This document shows positions 16,788 through 24,698 of a DNA stretch of 64,000 nt, one piece after another (positions within the stretch are counted from its first letter, which is position 1; every line of letters starts with the position of its first letter). The stretch is from Microbacterium sp. LWO14-1.2 (GTDB taxonomy: Bacteria > Actinomycetota > Actinomycetes > Actinomycetales > Microbacteriaceae), in NCBI RefSeq assembly GCF_038397715.1, contig NZ_CP151633.1:2418001-2482000 (forward strand), read 5' to 3'. A program made the translations under genes and the position numbers. Under the pieces are notes generated by a model that had not been told where the DNA came from, ran no database searches, and saw only the letters and a list, made by a program, of their open reading frames with translations.

Positions 16788-17642
16788 GTGACGGATACAC
16801 GCGAGTTCACCGACGCCCACGGCATCGCCATCGTCTACGACGTGCACGAGGCTGTCGGCGAGGCGCGGGGCGTCGTGCAGCTGCTGCACGGCGTCGGCGA
16901 GCACGCCGGGCGATACGGGGCGCTGATCACCGCGCTCACCGAGGCCGGCTTCCACGTGTACGCCGACGACCATCGCGGACACGGTCGCACCGGCATCCGT
17001 CAGCACGAGGGGCCGGCGAAGCTCGGCCGTCTCGGCAAGGGCGGTCTGCGGGCCGCGGTCGCCGCGGTCTGGCAGCTCACCGGCATCATCGCCGACGAGC
17101 ATCCCGACCTGCCGCTGGTGCTGCTGGGGCACTCGTGGGGATCGTTCCTCGCCCAGATGCTCGTGAACGACCACCCCGAGGCCTGGAACGCCGTGATCCT
17201 GTCGGGGTCGGCGCTGCGCATGCCCGGCTCGCTCAACGCGGCGCCGCTGAACGCGCGCTGGGCCGGACCGGAGGCGACGGGGCTCGAGTGGCTGAGCCGC
17301 GACCCCGAGGTATGGGCGGCGTTCCACGACGACCCGCTCACGACGGACGTGCCGCTGCTGAAACTGTTCGGCCCGATCGAGGCCGCGCGGCTCTACGGCC
17401 GACCGCGGAAGGACCTCGGCCACGACATCCCGCTGCTGCTGCTCGTCGGCCGCGACGACCCGGTCGGCGGACCCCGCAGCGTGCACCGGCTCGCCGAGGA
17501 GTACCGCACCCGGTCCGGCCTCACCGACGTCACGACCCTCGTCTACCCGGATGCACGGCACGAGATCTTCGCCGAGCTGAACCAGGCCGAGGTCCGCGCC
17601 GACGTGCTGGCCTGGCTCGACGCCCGCATCCCCGCGCGCTGA
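16788..17642 (+). CDS. Alpha/beta hydrolase, monoacylglycerol lipase-like
   Basis: A 284-residue serine hydrolase of the monoglyceride lipase/lysophospholipase group (Hydrolase_4). It shows the oxyanion segment LLHGVGEHAGRYG (HGxGEHxxRY is the hallmark), the loop DHRGHGRTG, the nucleophile elbow GHSWGS with S116, the acid region LLLVGRDDPVGG and the His near YPDARHEIF. No signal peptide, so cytoplasmic. The GTG start is fixed by the -10 box at 16776. Isolated from obvious lipid genes; acylglycerol or other short esters are likely substrates. Confidence 0.88.
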   Translation: MTDTREFTDAHGIAIVYDVHEAVGEARGVVQLLHGVGEHAGRYGALITALTEAGFHVYADDHRGHGRTGIRQHEGPAKLGRLGKGGLRAAVAAVWQLTGIIADEHPDLPLVLLGHSWGSFLAQMLVNDHPEAWNAVILSGSALRMPGSLNAAPLNARWAGPEATGLEWLSRDPEVWAAFHDDPLTTDVPLLKLFGPIEAARLYGRPRKDLGHDIPLLLLVGRDDPVGGPRSVHRLAEEYRTRSGLTDVTTLVYPDARHEIFAELNQAEVRADVLAWLDARIPAR

Positions 17643-17965
17643 GCCCGCATCCCCGCGCGCGCCCTGCCCGCGCCGTCCCGCGCGTTCTGCGGGAGACCGC
17701 GCGTTCCGCAGGAGATCGCGCGTTCCGCAGGAGATCCCGCGCGATAGGGTCCTTCGCTGGCGGTGATCTCCTGCACAGCGTGTGCGCCGGCCCCGCGCCC
17801 TCCCCGTCGATGACCTCGCGGGATGCCGTGGGAGATGTCTCCGCGTGACCCCGCGTGACCCCGTGTGACAGCGGGTGAATCCGCGTGACGCCTCACGCGC
17901 CCGGCATCCGTTCCTCCGCATAGATTCGCGACGAGAGGGGCGTCGATCGGCGAGGAGGGAGCGCG
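17643..17965. other. Repeat-rich intergenic region without a gene
   Basis: About 320 bases with no credible ORF. It holds a duplicated GC-rich word around the preceding stop (CCCGCATCCCCGCGCGC twice at 17625-17661), the 19-bp triple repeat at 17682, and, after it, GATCTCCTGC (17765-17774), the reverse complement of GCAGGAGATC in the last repeat copies. Three GTGACCCC-like words follow at about 17845-17870. TAGATT near 17919 may be a -10 box for the DUF1684 gene. Confidence 0.5.
17682..17738. repeat. 19-bp tandem repeat, three copies
   Basis: Copies begin at 17682, 17701 and 17720, consensus GCGTTCCGCAGGAGATCGC. Copies 2 and 3 are almost identical; copy 1 differs at a few positions. The period of 19 has no spacer of unique sequence, so this is not CRISPR-like. 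The last copies can pair with GATCTCCTGC at 17765-17774. Confidence 0.7.
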
Positions 17966-18703
17966 GTGGGCTTCGAGGAGGAGTGGCGCAGCTGGCATGA
18001 GTCGCGAGAGCGGTATGCCGGTGCTGAGTACGGTCCTGCCGCGCTGGAGTCGACGAACTGGCTCATCACCGAGCCGGCTGCCGTGGAGGGGGTCCCCGGG
18101 CTGTGGGCGCTCACGGGAGACGGAGGGATCCGCGGCAGCGACCTCGGCACGGCCGGGTCGACCGTGACCCTGCACGGCCCGCAGACGCTGCGCATCGGAC
18201 GCCGCGAGCTGCGCGTGTTCGACCGTCGCGGAAGCCTCGCTCTGCGGGTGTTCAACCCCCGGCGCCCCGAGCGCGAGCGCTTCAGCGGCATCGACGCGTA
18301 CCCGCCACGGGAGGGCTGGCGGGTCGCGGCGCGGTTCGAGGAGACGCCGGGCGAGACCGTCGCGATCACGGCGATCGACGGTGCCACGCACGAGCAGGAG
18401 CTCGCCGGCCGGCTGCACTTCGAGCTCGACGGCATCCCGCTCACCCTGTCGGCCACACGAGCGCCGCAGGGCGGTCTCACCGCCGTCTTCGCCGACGGGA
18501 CGAACGGCACCGAGACGTACCGGTTCCGGTTCCTGCCGATCGACGAGCCGGATGCCGACGGCGCGGCCCTGATCGACTTCAACCGCGCCTACCTCCCGCC
18601 GTGCGCGTTCTCCGACCAGTACGTGTGCCCGCAGCCGCCCGCCGCCAACCGCTGGTCGCTGCCGATCCGCGCGGGCGAGCGCGCCGTCGTCCTCGGGCGC
18701 TGA
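17966..18703 (+). CDS. DUF1684 domain protein
   Basis: A 245-residue protein of the DUF1684 family, recognised by the C-terminal signature DFNRAYLPPCAFSDQYVCP and the central GIDAYPPREGWRV. The family is widespread in actinobacteria and of unknown biochemical role; it is built mainly of beta strands. There is no signal peptide or membrane segment. GTG 17966 has a purine-rich GAGGAGGGAG about 9 bases upstream, so unlike most neighbours this gene has a leader and a ribosome-binding site. Not in an obvious operon; the next gene has its own promoter. Confidence 0.85.
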   Translation: MGFEEEWRSWHESRERYAGAEYGPAALESTNWLITEPAAVEGVPGLWALTGDGGIRGSDLGTAGSTVTLHGPQTLRIGRRELRVFDRRGSLALRVFNPRRPERERFSGIDAYPPREGWRVAARFEETPGETVAITAIDGATHEQELAGRLHFELDGIPLTLSATRAPQGGLTAVFADGTNGTETYRFRFLPIDEPDADGAALIDFNRAYLPPCAFSDQYVCPQPPAANRWSLPIRAGERAVVLGR

Positions 18704-18737
18704 ACCCCTGAACCGGGACAGCGGCCGACCAGCGCCT

Positions 18738-18743
18738 TAAGCT
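18738..18743 (+). promoter_or_regulatory. -10 box TAAGCT, leaderless-type promoter of lplA
   Basis: TAAGCT, six bases (ggaacc), then GTG at 18750. Confidence 0.6.
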
Positions 18744-18749
18744 GGAACC

Positions 18750-19799
18750 GTGCACGGTGAATACAAGGTCCCAGGGGGAAAGCTCGTCGTCGTCGACCTC
18801 GAGGTGGAGGACGGCCGGATCGCCCGGTTCCGCCTCGCCGGGGACTTCTTCCTCGAGCCGGACACCGCTCTCGCCGACATCGACGCCGCCGTCACCGGAC
18901 TGCCGATCGAGTCCGACGCCACGGCCATCGCCGCCGCCGTGCGCGCCGCGCTCCCGGAAGGAGCCCAACTGCTCGGCTTCACCCCCGAGGCCGTCGGCAC
19001 GGCCGTGCGCCGCGCCCTCGTCACCGCCCCCGGCTGGCGCGACTTCGACTGGGAGATCGTGCACGAGAAGGCCGTGTCGCCCCGCATGAACCTGGCGCTC
19101 GACGAGGTGCTCACCTCGCGCGTCGGAGAAGGACGACGCCGCCCGACCCTGCGCATCTGGGAGTGGGACCAGTCGGCCGTCGTGATCGGCTCCTTCCAGT
19201 CGTACCGCAACGAGGTCGACCCGGAGGGCGCGGAGCGCCACGGCTTCGACGTCGTGCGCCGCATCTCCGGCGGCGGTGCCATGCTCATGGCCGCAGGGCA
19301 GATCATCACGTACTCGCTGTACGTGCCGGCATCCCTCGTGCAGGGCATGACGTTCGCCGACTCCTACGCCTTCCTCGACGACTGGGTGCTGCAGGCGCTG
19401 CGCTCGCTCGGGATCGACGCCGTCTACCAGCCGCTCAACGATATCGCCAGCTCCTCGGGCAAGATCGGCGGCGCCGCGCAGAAGCGCCTGGCCAACGGCG
19501 GGGTGCTGCACCACGCCACGCTGTCGTACGACATCGACGGACAGACCATGACCGAGGTGCTGCGCATCGGTCGCGAGAAGCTCAGCGACAAGGGCACCAC
19601 CTCGGCCGCGAAGCGCGTCGACCCGCTGCGCAGCCAGACCGGACTCTCGCGGGCCGAGATCATCGAGCGCTTCACCGACACGTTCCGTACCGTGACGGGT
19701 GCGGAGGACGGCGGGATCACCGCCGACGAGTACGCCGACGCCGAGGCGCTGGTCGAGTCGAAGTTCGCGACCGACGCGTGGCTGCACCGGGTCCCGTGA
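18750..19799 (+). CDS. lplA: Lipoate-protein ligase A family protein
   Basis: A 349-residue protein in the biotin/lipoate protein ligase fold. The first 90 or so residues resemble the LplA accessory domain (GEYKVPGGKLVVVDLEVEDG), here placed N-terminally. The catalytic domain shows RRISGGGAMLM, equivalent to the RRxSGGGxV lipoyl-AMP loop, and SSSGKIGGAAQKR with the conserved lysine. It would attach salvaged lipoate to E2 subunits or GcvH. An octanoyl transferase of the LipM type is possible. GTG 18750 is set by the promoter box at 18738. Its stop overlaps the start of a DNA methyltransferase gene (GTGA). Confidence 0.85.
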   Translation: MHGEYKVPGGKLVVVDLEVEDGRIARFRLAGDFFLEPDTALADIDAAVTGLPIESDATAIAAAVRAALPEGAQLLGFTPEAVGTAVRRALVTAPGWRDFDWEIVHEKAVSPRMNLALDEVLTSRVGEGRRRPTLRIWEWDQSAVVIGSFQSYRNEVDPEGAERHGFDVVRRISGGGAMLMAAGQIITYSLYVPASLVQGMTFADSYAFLDDWVLQALRSLGIDAVYQPLNDIASSSGKIGGAAQKRLANGGVLHHATLSYDIDGQTMTEVLRIGREKLSDKGTTSAAKRVDPLRSQTGLSRAEIIERFTDTFRTVTGAEDGGITADEYADAEALVESKFATDAWLHRVP

Positions 19800-20710
19800 C
19801 CGACGGGCAGCCGCCCGCGCTCGGCGCCGTCACCGTCATCCAGGGCGACAACCTCGCCGTCGCCGCGACGCTGCCCTCGGCATCCTTCACTCTCGTCTAC
19901 CTCGACCCGCCCTTCAACACGGGCCGGGCGCAGGAGCGGCAGATCGTCACCGCGCGCCGCACGGCGTCGGATGCGGAGCAGGAAGCGGATGCCGGAGATC
20001 CCGGGGATGCCGAGCCGGCGCCGCCGACCGAGGTGCGGCACGGATTCCACGGCCACCGCTACGAGCGCGTGCGCGGGATGCTGCGCACGTACGACGACCG
20101 TTTCGACGATTACGGCGCCTTCCTCATGCCGCGCCTCGAAGAGGCGTGGCGGCTGCTCGCCGACGACGGCACGCTGTACCTGCACCTCGACTACCGCGAG
20201 GCGCACTACGCCAAGGTGATGCTGGATGCCGTGTTCGGCCGCGACTGCTTCCTGAACGAGCTCATCTGGGCGTACGACTACGGCGCCAAGTCGCGGCGGC
20301 GCTGGCCGACCAAGCACGACACGATCCTCGTGTACGTGAAGAACCCGCGCGAGTACGTGTTCAACTCCGACGACGTCGACCGCGAGCCGTACATGGCCCC
20401 CGGACTCGTCACGGCCGAGAAGGCCGCCAGGGGCAAGCTGCCCACCGACGTGTGGTGGCACACGATCGTGCCGACGACCGGACGGGAGAAGACGGGGTAC
20501 CCGACGCAGAAGCCCGAGGGCATCCTGCGGCGCATCGTGCGGGCGTCGAGTCGGCCGGGCGATCGGGTGCTCGACCTCTTCGCCGGAAGCGGCACGACCG
20601 GCGCCGTCGCGTCGGCCCTCGGGCGCGACGCCGTGCTCGTCGACGACAACCCCGAGGCCGTGCGCGTCATGACCGAGCGGATGCCGCACGCCGACGTCGT
20701 TCACGGCTGA
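19796..20710 (+). CDS. Solitary DNA methyltransferase, beta-class amino-methylase
   Basis: A 304-residue site-specific DNA methyltransferase. The catalytic motif IV is D37-P-P-F40 (YLDPPFNTG) and the AdoMet-binding motif I is FAGSGTTG at 262-269; the order IV before I marks the beta class (N6-adenine or N4-cytosine). Between them, residues about 48-75 form an acidic Ala/Glu/Asp/Pro insert, and TGYPTQKPEGILRRIV is the conserved segment before motif I. No restriction endonuclease is nearby, so it is an orphan, perhaps with a regulatory role. GTG 19796 overlaps the lplA stop by four bases. The long open frame upstream is an lplA shadow. Confidence 0.9.
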   Translation: MTDGQPPALGAVTVIQGDNLAVAATLPSASFTLVYLDPPFNTGRAQERQIVTARRTASDAEQEADAGDPGDAEPAPPTEVRHGFHGHRYERVRGMLRTYDDRFDDYGAFLMPRLEEAWRLLADDGTLYLHLDYREAHYAKVMLDAVFGRDCFLNELIWAYDYGAKSRRRWPTKHDTILVYVKNPREYVFNSDDVDREPYMAPGLVTAEKAARGKLPTDVWWHTIVPTTGREKTGYPTQKPEGILRRIVRASSRPGDRVLDLFAGSGTTGAVASALGRDAVLVDDNPEAVRVMTERMPHADVVHG

Positions 20711-20725
20711 CGCGACCGCATCCGG

Positions 20726-20731
20726 CAGACT
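20726..20731 (+). promoter_or_regulatory. -10 box CAGACT, leaderless-type promoter
   Basis: CAGACT, six bases (gctggc), then ATG at 20738. Confidence 0.5.
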
Positions 20732-20737
20732 GCTGGC

Positions 20738-22309
20738 ATGAGCGAATTCGTCGAGGTCGACACCGCTGCCGGTCGTGTGCGCGGGCGCTGGCGCCCCACC
20801 ACGGGAGGGCGAGGGGCGCCGCGGTCGGCCGCGTTCCTCGGCATCCCGTTCGCCGAGCCGCCCATCGGGCCGTTGCGCTTCGCCGCCCCCGTGCCGCACG
20901 CGTCCTGGGAGGGCGTGCGCGACGCGCTGGAGTTCGGGGCCACCGCGCAGCGCGGCGACCAGGGCGACACGCTCATCCCGGAGCCCAGCGTCGAGGGCGA
21001 CTCCACTCTCAACGTGAACGTCTTCACTCCCGACCCGGATGCCGCGGGGCTCCCGGTGCTCGTGTGGATCCACGGCGGCGGCTTCACCACAGGTTCCCCC
21101 GCGAGCCCCTGGTACGACGGACGCAACTTCAACCGCGACGGCGTCGTCACGGTCACGATCTCGTACCGCCTCGGCTTCGAAGGGTTCGGCTGGATCGAGG
21201 ACGCCCCCTCGAACCGCGGGGTGCGCGACTGGCTGCTCGCGCTCGAGTGGGTGCAGCAGAACATCGCCGCGTTCGGCGGAGACCCCGCGCGCGTCACGAT
21301 CGCCGGGCAGTCGGCGGGCGGCGGGGCCGTGCTCACCCTGCTCGGCATGGAGAGCGCGCAGCACCTGTTCCAGCGCGTGTACGCGGTGTCGGCCGCGCTG
21401 ACGGATGTCGCGGCATCCCGCTCCGAGACGTTCGGCCGGGCGCTCGCCGCCTCGGCCGGCGTCGATCCCACGGTCGCGGGGCTGTCGGGTGTCGACGAGC
21501 TGCGCCTGCTGACGCTGCAGAAGCGGGCCACGCACCTGAACCCCCGCGAGATCGCGAGCCTCGTCGATCAGGGGCTGCCGCTCGGACCCGCCGTCGACGG
21601 CGACCTCATCACGCGGCCGACGCGCGAATCGCTGCGCGCCGGTGTCGGGGCCGACAAGCCGCTCGTGCTCGGCGCGACCGACGACGAGTTCACGATGGTG
21701 TTCGGCGGAGCGGTGGCGAAGGCTCTGCGCTGGGTGCCCCGGAACGTCGTGCTCGATCGGCTCGGTCTGCCGCGCGCGGTGCGGGCCGAGTACCTGGCGG
21801 CGAACGACGACATCGTGCGGCTCGGCAAGCCGCGGCTCGCCGGTCGAGTGCTCACGGACCGGATGTTCCGGGTCGGCGTGCTGCGCGTCTCGTCCGACCG
21901 CGGCGACGCTCCGACCTGGGTGTACCGGTTCTCGTGGCCGTCCGGACGCTTCGGCTTCGCGGAGCACTGCCTCGACGTGCCGTTCTTCTTCGACTGCCTC
22001 GACGGCCCGCGCATCGACAATCTCGCCGGGCCGAACCCGCCGCAGCGGCTGGCCGACGAGGTGCACGCGGCGGCCGTCTCGTTCATCGCCGGCGGCGATC
22101 CCGGCTGGCCGCGACACGAGGGGGATGCCGGGATCGTGCGCGTCTACGACAGCGAGGCCCGCGACGTCGCCGACGCCTACGCGACCGTCCGGCCGCTGCG
22201 GGCGGCTGATCCGGTCGGTCGACCCCGAGACGACCTGTTCGTTCGCGCGAACGAAGATCGACGTCGTTCCGACGAAGGGTGGTCGGCGGAGCGAACCCCG
22301 GGACAGTGA
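20738..22309 (+). CDS. Type-B carboxylesterase
   Basis: A 523-residue carboxylesterase/lipase of the type-B (COesterase) family. It shows the N-terminal FLGIPFAEPPIGPLRF, the oxyanion-hole motif WIHGGGF, and the nucleophile elbow GQSAGG with S192; Gln replaces the usual Glu of GESAGG. The later part carries DDEFTMVFGGAV (acid region) and FGFAEHCLDVPFFF, which supplies the His. No signal peptide, so intracellular. Single gene with its own leaderless-type promoter, convergent with the cupin gene, whose stop lies ten bases away. Substrate unknown; aryl or alkyl esters are typical. Confidence 0.9.
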   Translation: MSEFVEVDTAAGRVRGRWRPTTGGRGAPRSAAFLGIPFAEPPIGPLRFAAPVPHASWEGVRDALEFGATAQRGDQGDTLIPEPSVEGDSTLNVNVFTPDPDAAGLPVLVWIHGGGFTTGSPASPWYDGRNFNRDGVVTVTISYRLGFEGFGWIEDAPSNRGVRDWLLALEWVQQNIAAFGGDPARVTIAGQSAGGGAVLTLLGMESAQHLFQRVYAVSAALTDVAASRSETFGRALAASAGVDPTVAGLSGVDELRLLTLQKRATHLNPREIASLVDQGLPLGPAVDGDLITRPTRESLRAGVGADKPLVLGATDDEFTMVFGGAVAKALRWVPRNVVLDRLGLPRAVRAEYLAANDDIVRLGKPRLAGRVLTDRMFRVGVLRVSSDRGDAPTWVYRFSWPSGRFGFAEHCLDVPFFFDCLDGPRIDNLAGPNPPQRLADEVHAAAVSFIAGGDPGWPRHEGDAGIVRVYDSEARDVADAYATVRPLRAADPVGRPRDDLFVRANEDRRRSDEGWSAERTPGQ

Positions 22310-22318
22310 ATTCGCGGG

Positions 22319-22666
22319 TCAGGCGACGTAGATCTTGCGCAGGGTCTCGGTGACCGTCCACTCCGTGCGCATGCCCTCGGCGAGACGCACGACCGACCCC
22401 GGTCCGACCTCGATCGCCGGCAGGGCCGGGTCGAGGAACGCGATGCGGGCGTGGCCCGACAGAACGACGAAGACCTCGTCGGCCTCGGTGTCGGATGCCG
22501 TGCCCGGCGTCATCTCCCAGACGCCGATCTCCACTCCGCGGATCTCCCCGAGGGCGACGGTCGCGGTCGTCGGAGACCCCGACGCGACATCGGATGCCGG
22601 AAGCGGCGCGTGCGCGAGCGGCAGCGCCGGGGCATCCACTCCCGTTCCCGCCGAAAGCGCGGTCAC
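22319..22666 (-). CDS. Small cupin-domain protein
   Basis: A 115-residue single cupin of the EutQ/DUF861 type. The barrel region reads GVWEMTPGTASDTEADEVFVVLSGHARIAFLD, with the conserved E-x-F-V-V-L-x-G-x-A turn, then the second motif GPGSVVRLAEGMRTEWTV. The family member is close to the cupins usually found next to gamma-glutamylputrescine oxidoreductases. Its GTG overlaps the stop of the FAD oxidoreductase gene (GTGA), so the two are co-translated. Catalysis is not assured; a sensor or small-molecule isomerase role is possible. Confidence 0.82.
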   Translation of the reverse strand: MTALSAGTGVDAPALPLAHAPLPASDVASGSPTTATVALGEIRGVEIGVWEMTPGTASDTEADEVFVVLSGHARIAFLDPALPAIEVGPGSVVRLAEGMRTEWTVTETLRKIYVA

Positions 22667-24069
22667 GAGTCGAATCCCATGCCGACGGCGTCCAGGGTCT
22701 TGAGGAACAGGTTGCGCTTCCCCTCGTTGTGATCGGCGCGGTCCATCGCGGCGCGTACGAGGTTGATGCCGATCGCGGCGGCGGGCTCCGGCGGGAACGG
22801 GATGGGCTTCTCGCGCACCATCGCCAGCTCCGTGCGTTCGGTCTGCTCTCCCGAGAGTTCGTCGAGCATGACGTCGGCGGCGAACCGGGCGGCGCCGACG
22901 CCGAGCCCCGTGAAGCCGGTCGCGTAGGCGACCCGGCCCCGGCGGGCGGTGCCGAAGAAGGCGCAGAACCGGCTCGACGAGTCGATGGCGCCCGCCCAGC
23001 GGTGCGTGAAGCGCAGCCCTTCGAGCTGCGGGAACGTCGTGAAGAAATGGGAGGCGAGTCTGCGGTGGCTCTCCATCCGGTCCTCGTACTCGGGGCGCAC
23101 CTTGCCGCCGAAGTGGTACACGGCGTCGTAGCCGCCGAAGAGGATCCGGTTGTCGGCGGTGAGGCGGTAGTAGTGGAACTGGTTGGCGCTGTCGGCGAGG
23201 CCCTGGCGGTTCGACCAGCCGATCGACGTGAGCTGTTCGTCGCTCAGCGGTTCGGTCATCAGCACGTAGTCGTACACGGGGACGGTCATGAGCCGGTTGC
23301 GCCTGAGGAGCGACGGGAAGACGTTCGTGGCGAGCGCGACGTCGTCGGCGATGACGCGTCCGCCGTCGCGGGTGACGACGGTCATCGGTCCGGTGCCATC
23401 GCCCTCGATGCCTCGCACGAGCGAGTGCTCGAAGATCTCGACGCCGAGGTCGGCGGCGACGCGCGCGAGCTCGAGGCCGAGCTTCGCGGGATGCACGAGC
23501 GCCGTGGCATCGCGGTCCCACGCGCCCGCGAGGAAGGTCGGCGAATGCACTTCGGCCTGCACGGCCTCGCGGTCGAGGAAGCCGTCCTCCTCGCGGAGCC
23601 AGTCGACCTGGTGCGGTTCGACGGCGAGCGTGATCGCGCCGGTGCGCTCGAAGTCGGCATCCATCCCGTACCGCTCCACGGTCCGGGCGATCCCGTCGAG
23701 GTTCTCGAGGCCGAGCTCTTCGAGCCGGTCGATCTCGTGCGGCCACCGGGTCGCCCCGTTCTCGTGGCCGTGCGTGAGGCTGGCCTCGCAGAAGCCGCCG
23801 TTGCGTCCGGAGGCCGCCCACGCGATGCGCGACGCCTCGAGAAGCACGACCCGACGCTGCGGGTCGCGCTCCTTGGCGCGCACCGCGGTCCACAGTCCGG
23901 CGTACCCGCCGCCGACGATCACGAGGTCGGCGGCGATGGTCCCGGTGAGGCGCGGGTGCGCGGGGCGCTCGACGTCGTCGAGCCAGAACACGCTCAGCGC
24001 GGTGCCCTGCAGGGACGCGTCGATGACGGCATCCGAGGGGCGCTGGCGTTCGAAGACGGTGGTTCCCAT
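22663..24069 (-). CDS. FAD-dependent amine oxidoreductase (PuuB/DadA-like)
   Basis: A 468-residue flavoprotein of the DAO family. The Rossmann motif GGGYAG is at 53-58 in DLVIVGGGYAGLW, followed by LLEASRIAWAASGRNGGFCE, the S-G-R-N-G-G segment typical of gamma-glutamylputrescine oxidoreductase (PuuB/OrdL). The C-terminus contains RVAYATGFTGLGVG, the second FAD-contact region. It probably oxidises an amine to an aminoaldehyde, which the divergent aldehyde dehydrogenase at 24699 would then oxidise. Partner cupin and Lrp genes are co-oriented. ATG 24069 is chosen because more upstream codons run into the Lrp gene's 3' end. Confidence 0.87.
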   Translation of the reverse strand: MGTTVFERQRPSDAVIDASLQGTALSVFWLDDVERPAHPRLTGTIAADLVIVGGGYAGLWTAVRAKERDPQRRVVLLEASRIAWAASGRNGGFCEASLTHGHENGATRWPHEIDRLEELGLENLDGIARTVERYGMDADFERTGAITLAVEPHQVDWLREEDGFLDREAVQAEVHSPTFLAGAWDRDATALVHPAKLGLELARVAADLGVEIFEHSLVRGIEGDGTGPMTVVTRDGGRVIADDVALATNVFPSLLRRNRLMTVPVYDYVLMTEPLSDEQLTSIGWSNRQGLADSANQFHYYRLTADNRILFGGYDAVYHFGGKVRPEYEDRMESHRRLASHFFTTFPQLEGLRFTHRWAGAIDSSSRFCAFFGTARRGRVAYATGFTGLGVGAARFAADVMLDELSGEQTERTELAMVREKPIPFPPEPAAAIGINLVRAAMDRADHNEGKRNLFLKTLDAVGMGFDS

Positions 24070-24130
24070 GATCACTCCGGTGCGGATCGGCTGACGGACG
24101 GACGGGCGGACGGCGGGGAGGGACGCGCGG

Positions 24131-24598
24131 TCAGCGCGTGCCCCAGTTGTAGAGGTCTTTGTAAAGCCCGGCGTAGAGCAGGCTCTCGGTGTGGATGACG
24201 CCGGGGATGGTGCGGATGCGCGTGGCGATGAGGTCGAGCAGATCGGCATCGCTCTCGCACACGGCCTCGACGAGGATGTCGAAGGTGCCGAGGGTCACGA
24301 CGACGTACGCGAGCTCGGTGATCTCGGTCAGCTGCTCCGCGACCGCGCGCGGGTCGCCGGTGACGCGGATGCCGATCATCGACATCCGGTGGAATCCGAG
24401 CTGCATCGGGTCGGTGACCGCGACGATCTGGATGATGCCGGCCTCGGTCATCCGCTGCACGCGCTGGCGGGCGGCGGCCTCGCTGAGACCGACCTCGCGG
24501 CCGATCTCGGCGTAGGGCCGGCGTCCGTCCTCCTGCAGGAGTTCGACGATGCGCTTCGAGATGTCATCGAGCATCGGTTGCTTAGAAGGGCCGCTCAT
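24131..24598 (-). CDS. Lrp/AsnC family transcriptional regulator
   Basis: A 155-residue feast/famine regulator. The N-terminal HTH is LDDISKRIVELLQEDGRRPYAEIGREVGLSEAAARQRV and the C-terminal RAM/AsnC ligand domain includes VVVTLGTFDILVEAVCESD. Such proteins sense amino acids or amines as oligomers. It is divergent from the aldehyde dehydrogenase and upstream of the amine oxidase, so it probably controls both directions from the 100-base gap. ATG 24598 is supported by a full promoter (TTGCCA, 17 bases, CAATAT) six bases before it, giving a leaderless mRNA; earlier in-frame starts would precede the promoter. Confidence 0.9.
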   Translation of the reverse strand: MSGPSKQPMLDDISKRIVELLQEDGRRPYAEIGREVGLSEAAARQRVQRMTEAGIIQIVAVTDPMQLGFHRMSMIGIRVTGDPRAVAEQLTEITELAYVVVTLGTFDILVEAVCESDADLLDLIATRIRTIPGVIHTESLLYAGLYKDLYNWGTR

Positions 24599-24604
24599 GT
24601 GTCG

Positions 24605-24633
24605 ATATTGACAGGAGGCTCGGCGATTGGCAA
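24605..24633 (-). promoter_or_regulatory. Promoter of the Lrp gene, TTGCCA-N17-CAATAT
   Basis: On the minus strand: -35 TTGCCA (24633-24628), 17-base spacer, -10 CAATAT (24610-24605), six bases, then ATG 24598. It is one of the most complete promoters in the window and predicts a leaderless transcript. Confidence 0.7.
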
Positions 24634-24685
24634 CTGATTCCATCGTCATTCTCAGGTTGCTCTTCTGTATTCGTGACGCTCTCGC

Positions 24686-24691
24686 TAGCAT
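24686..24691 (+). promoter_or_regulatory. -10 box TAGCAT, leaderless-type promoter
   Basis: TAGCAT, seven bases (ggcgggc), then ATG 24699. The earlier ATG at 24690 overlaps this box, so 24699 is preferred as the start. Confidence 0.55.
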
Positions 24692-24698
24692 GGCGGGC

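Noticed and set aside
17682..17738. CRISPR-like array
   Set aside because: The 19-bp copies abut directly with no unique spacers, and no cas genes are nearby.
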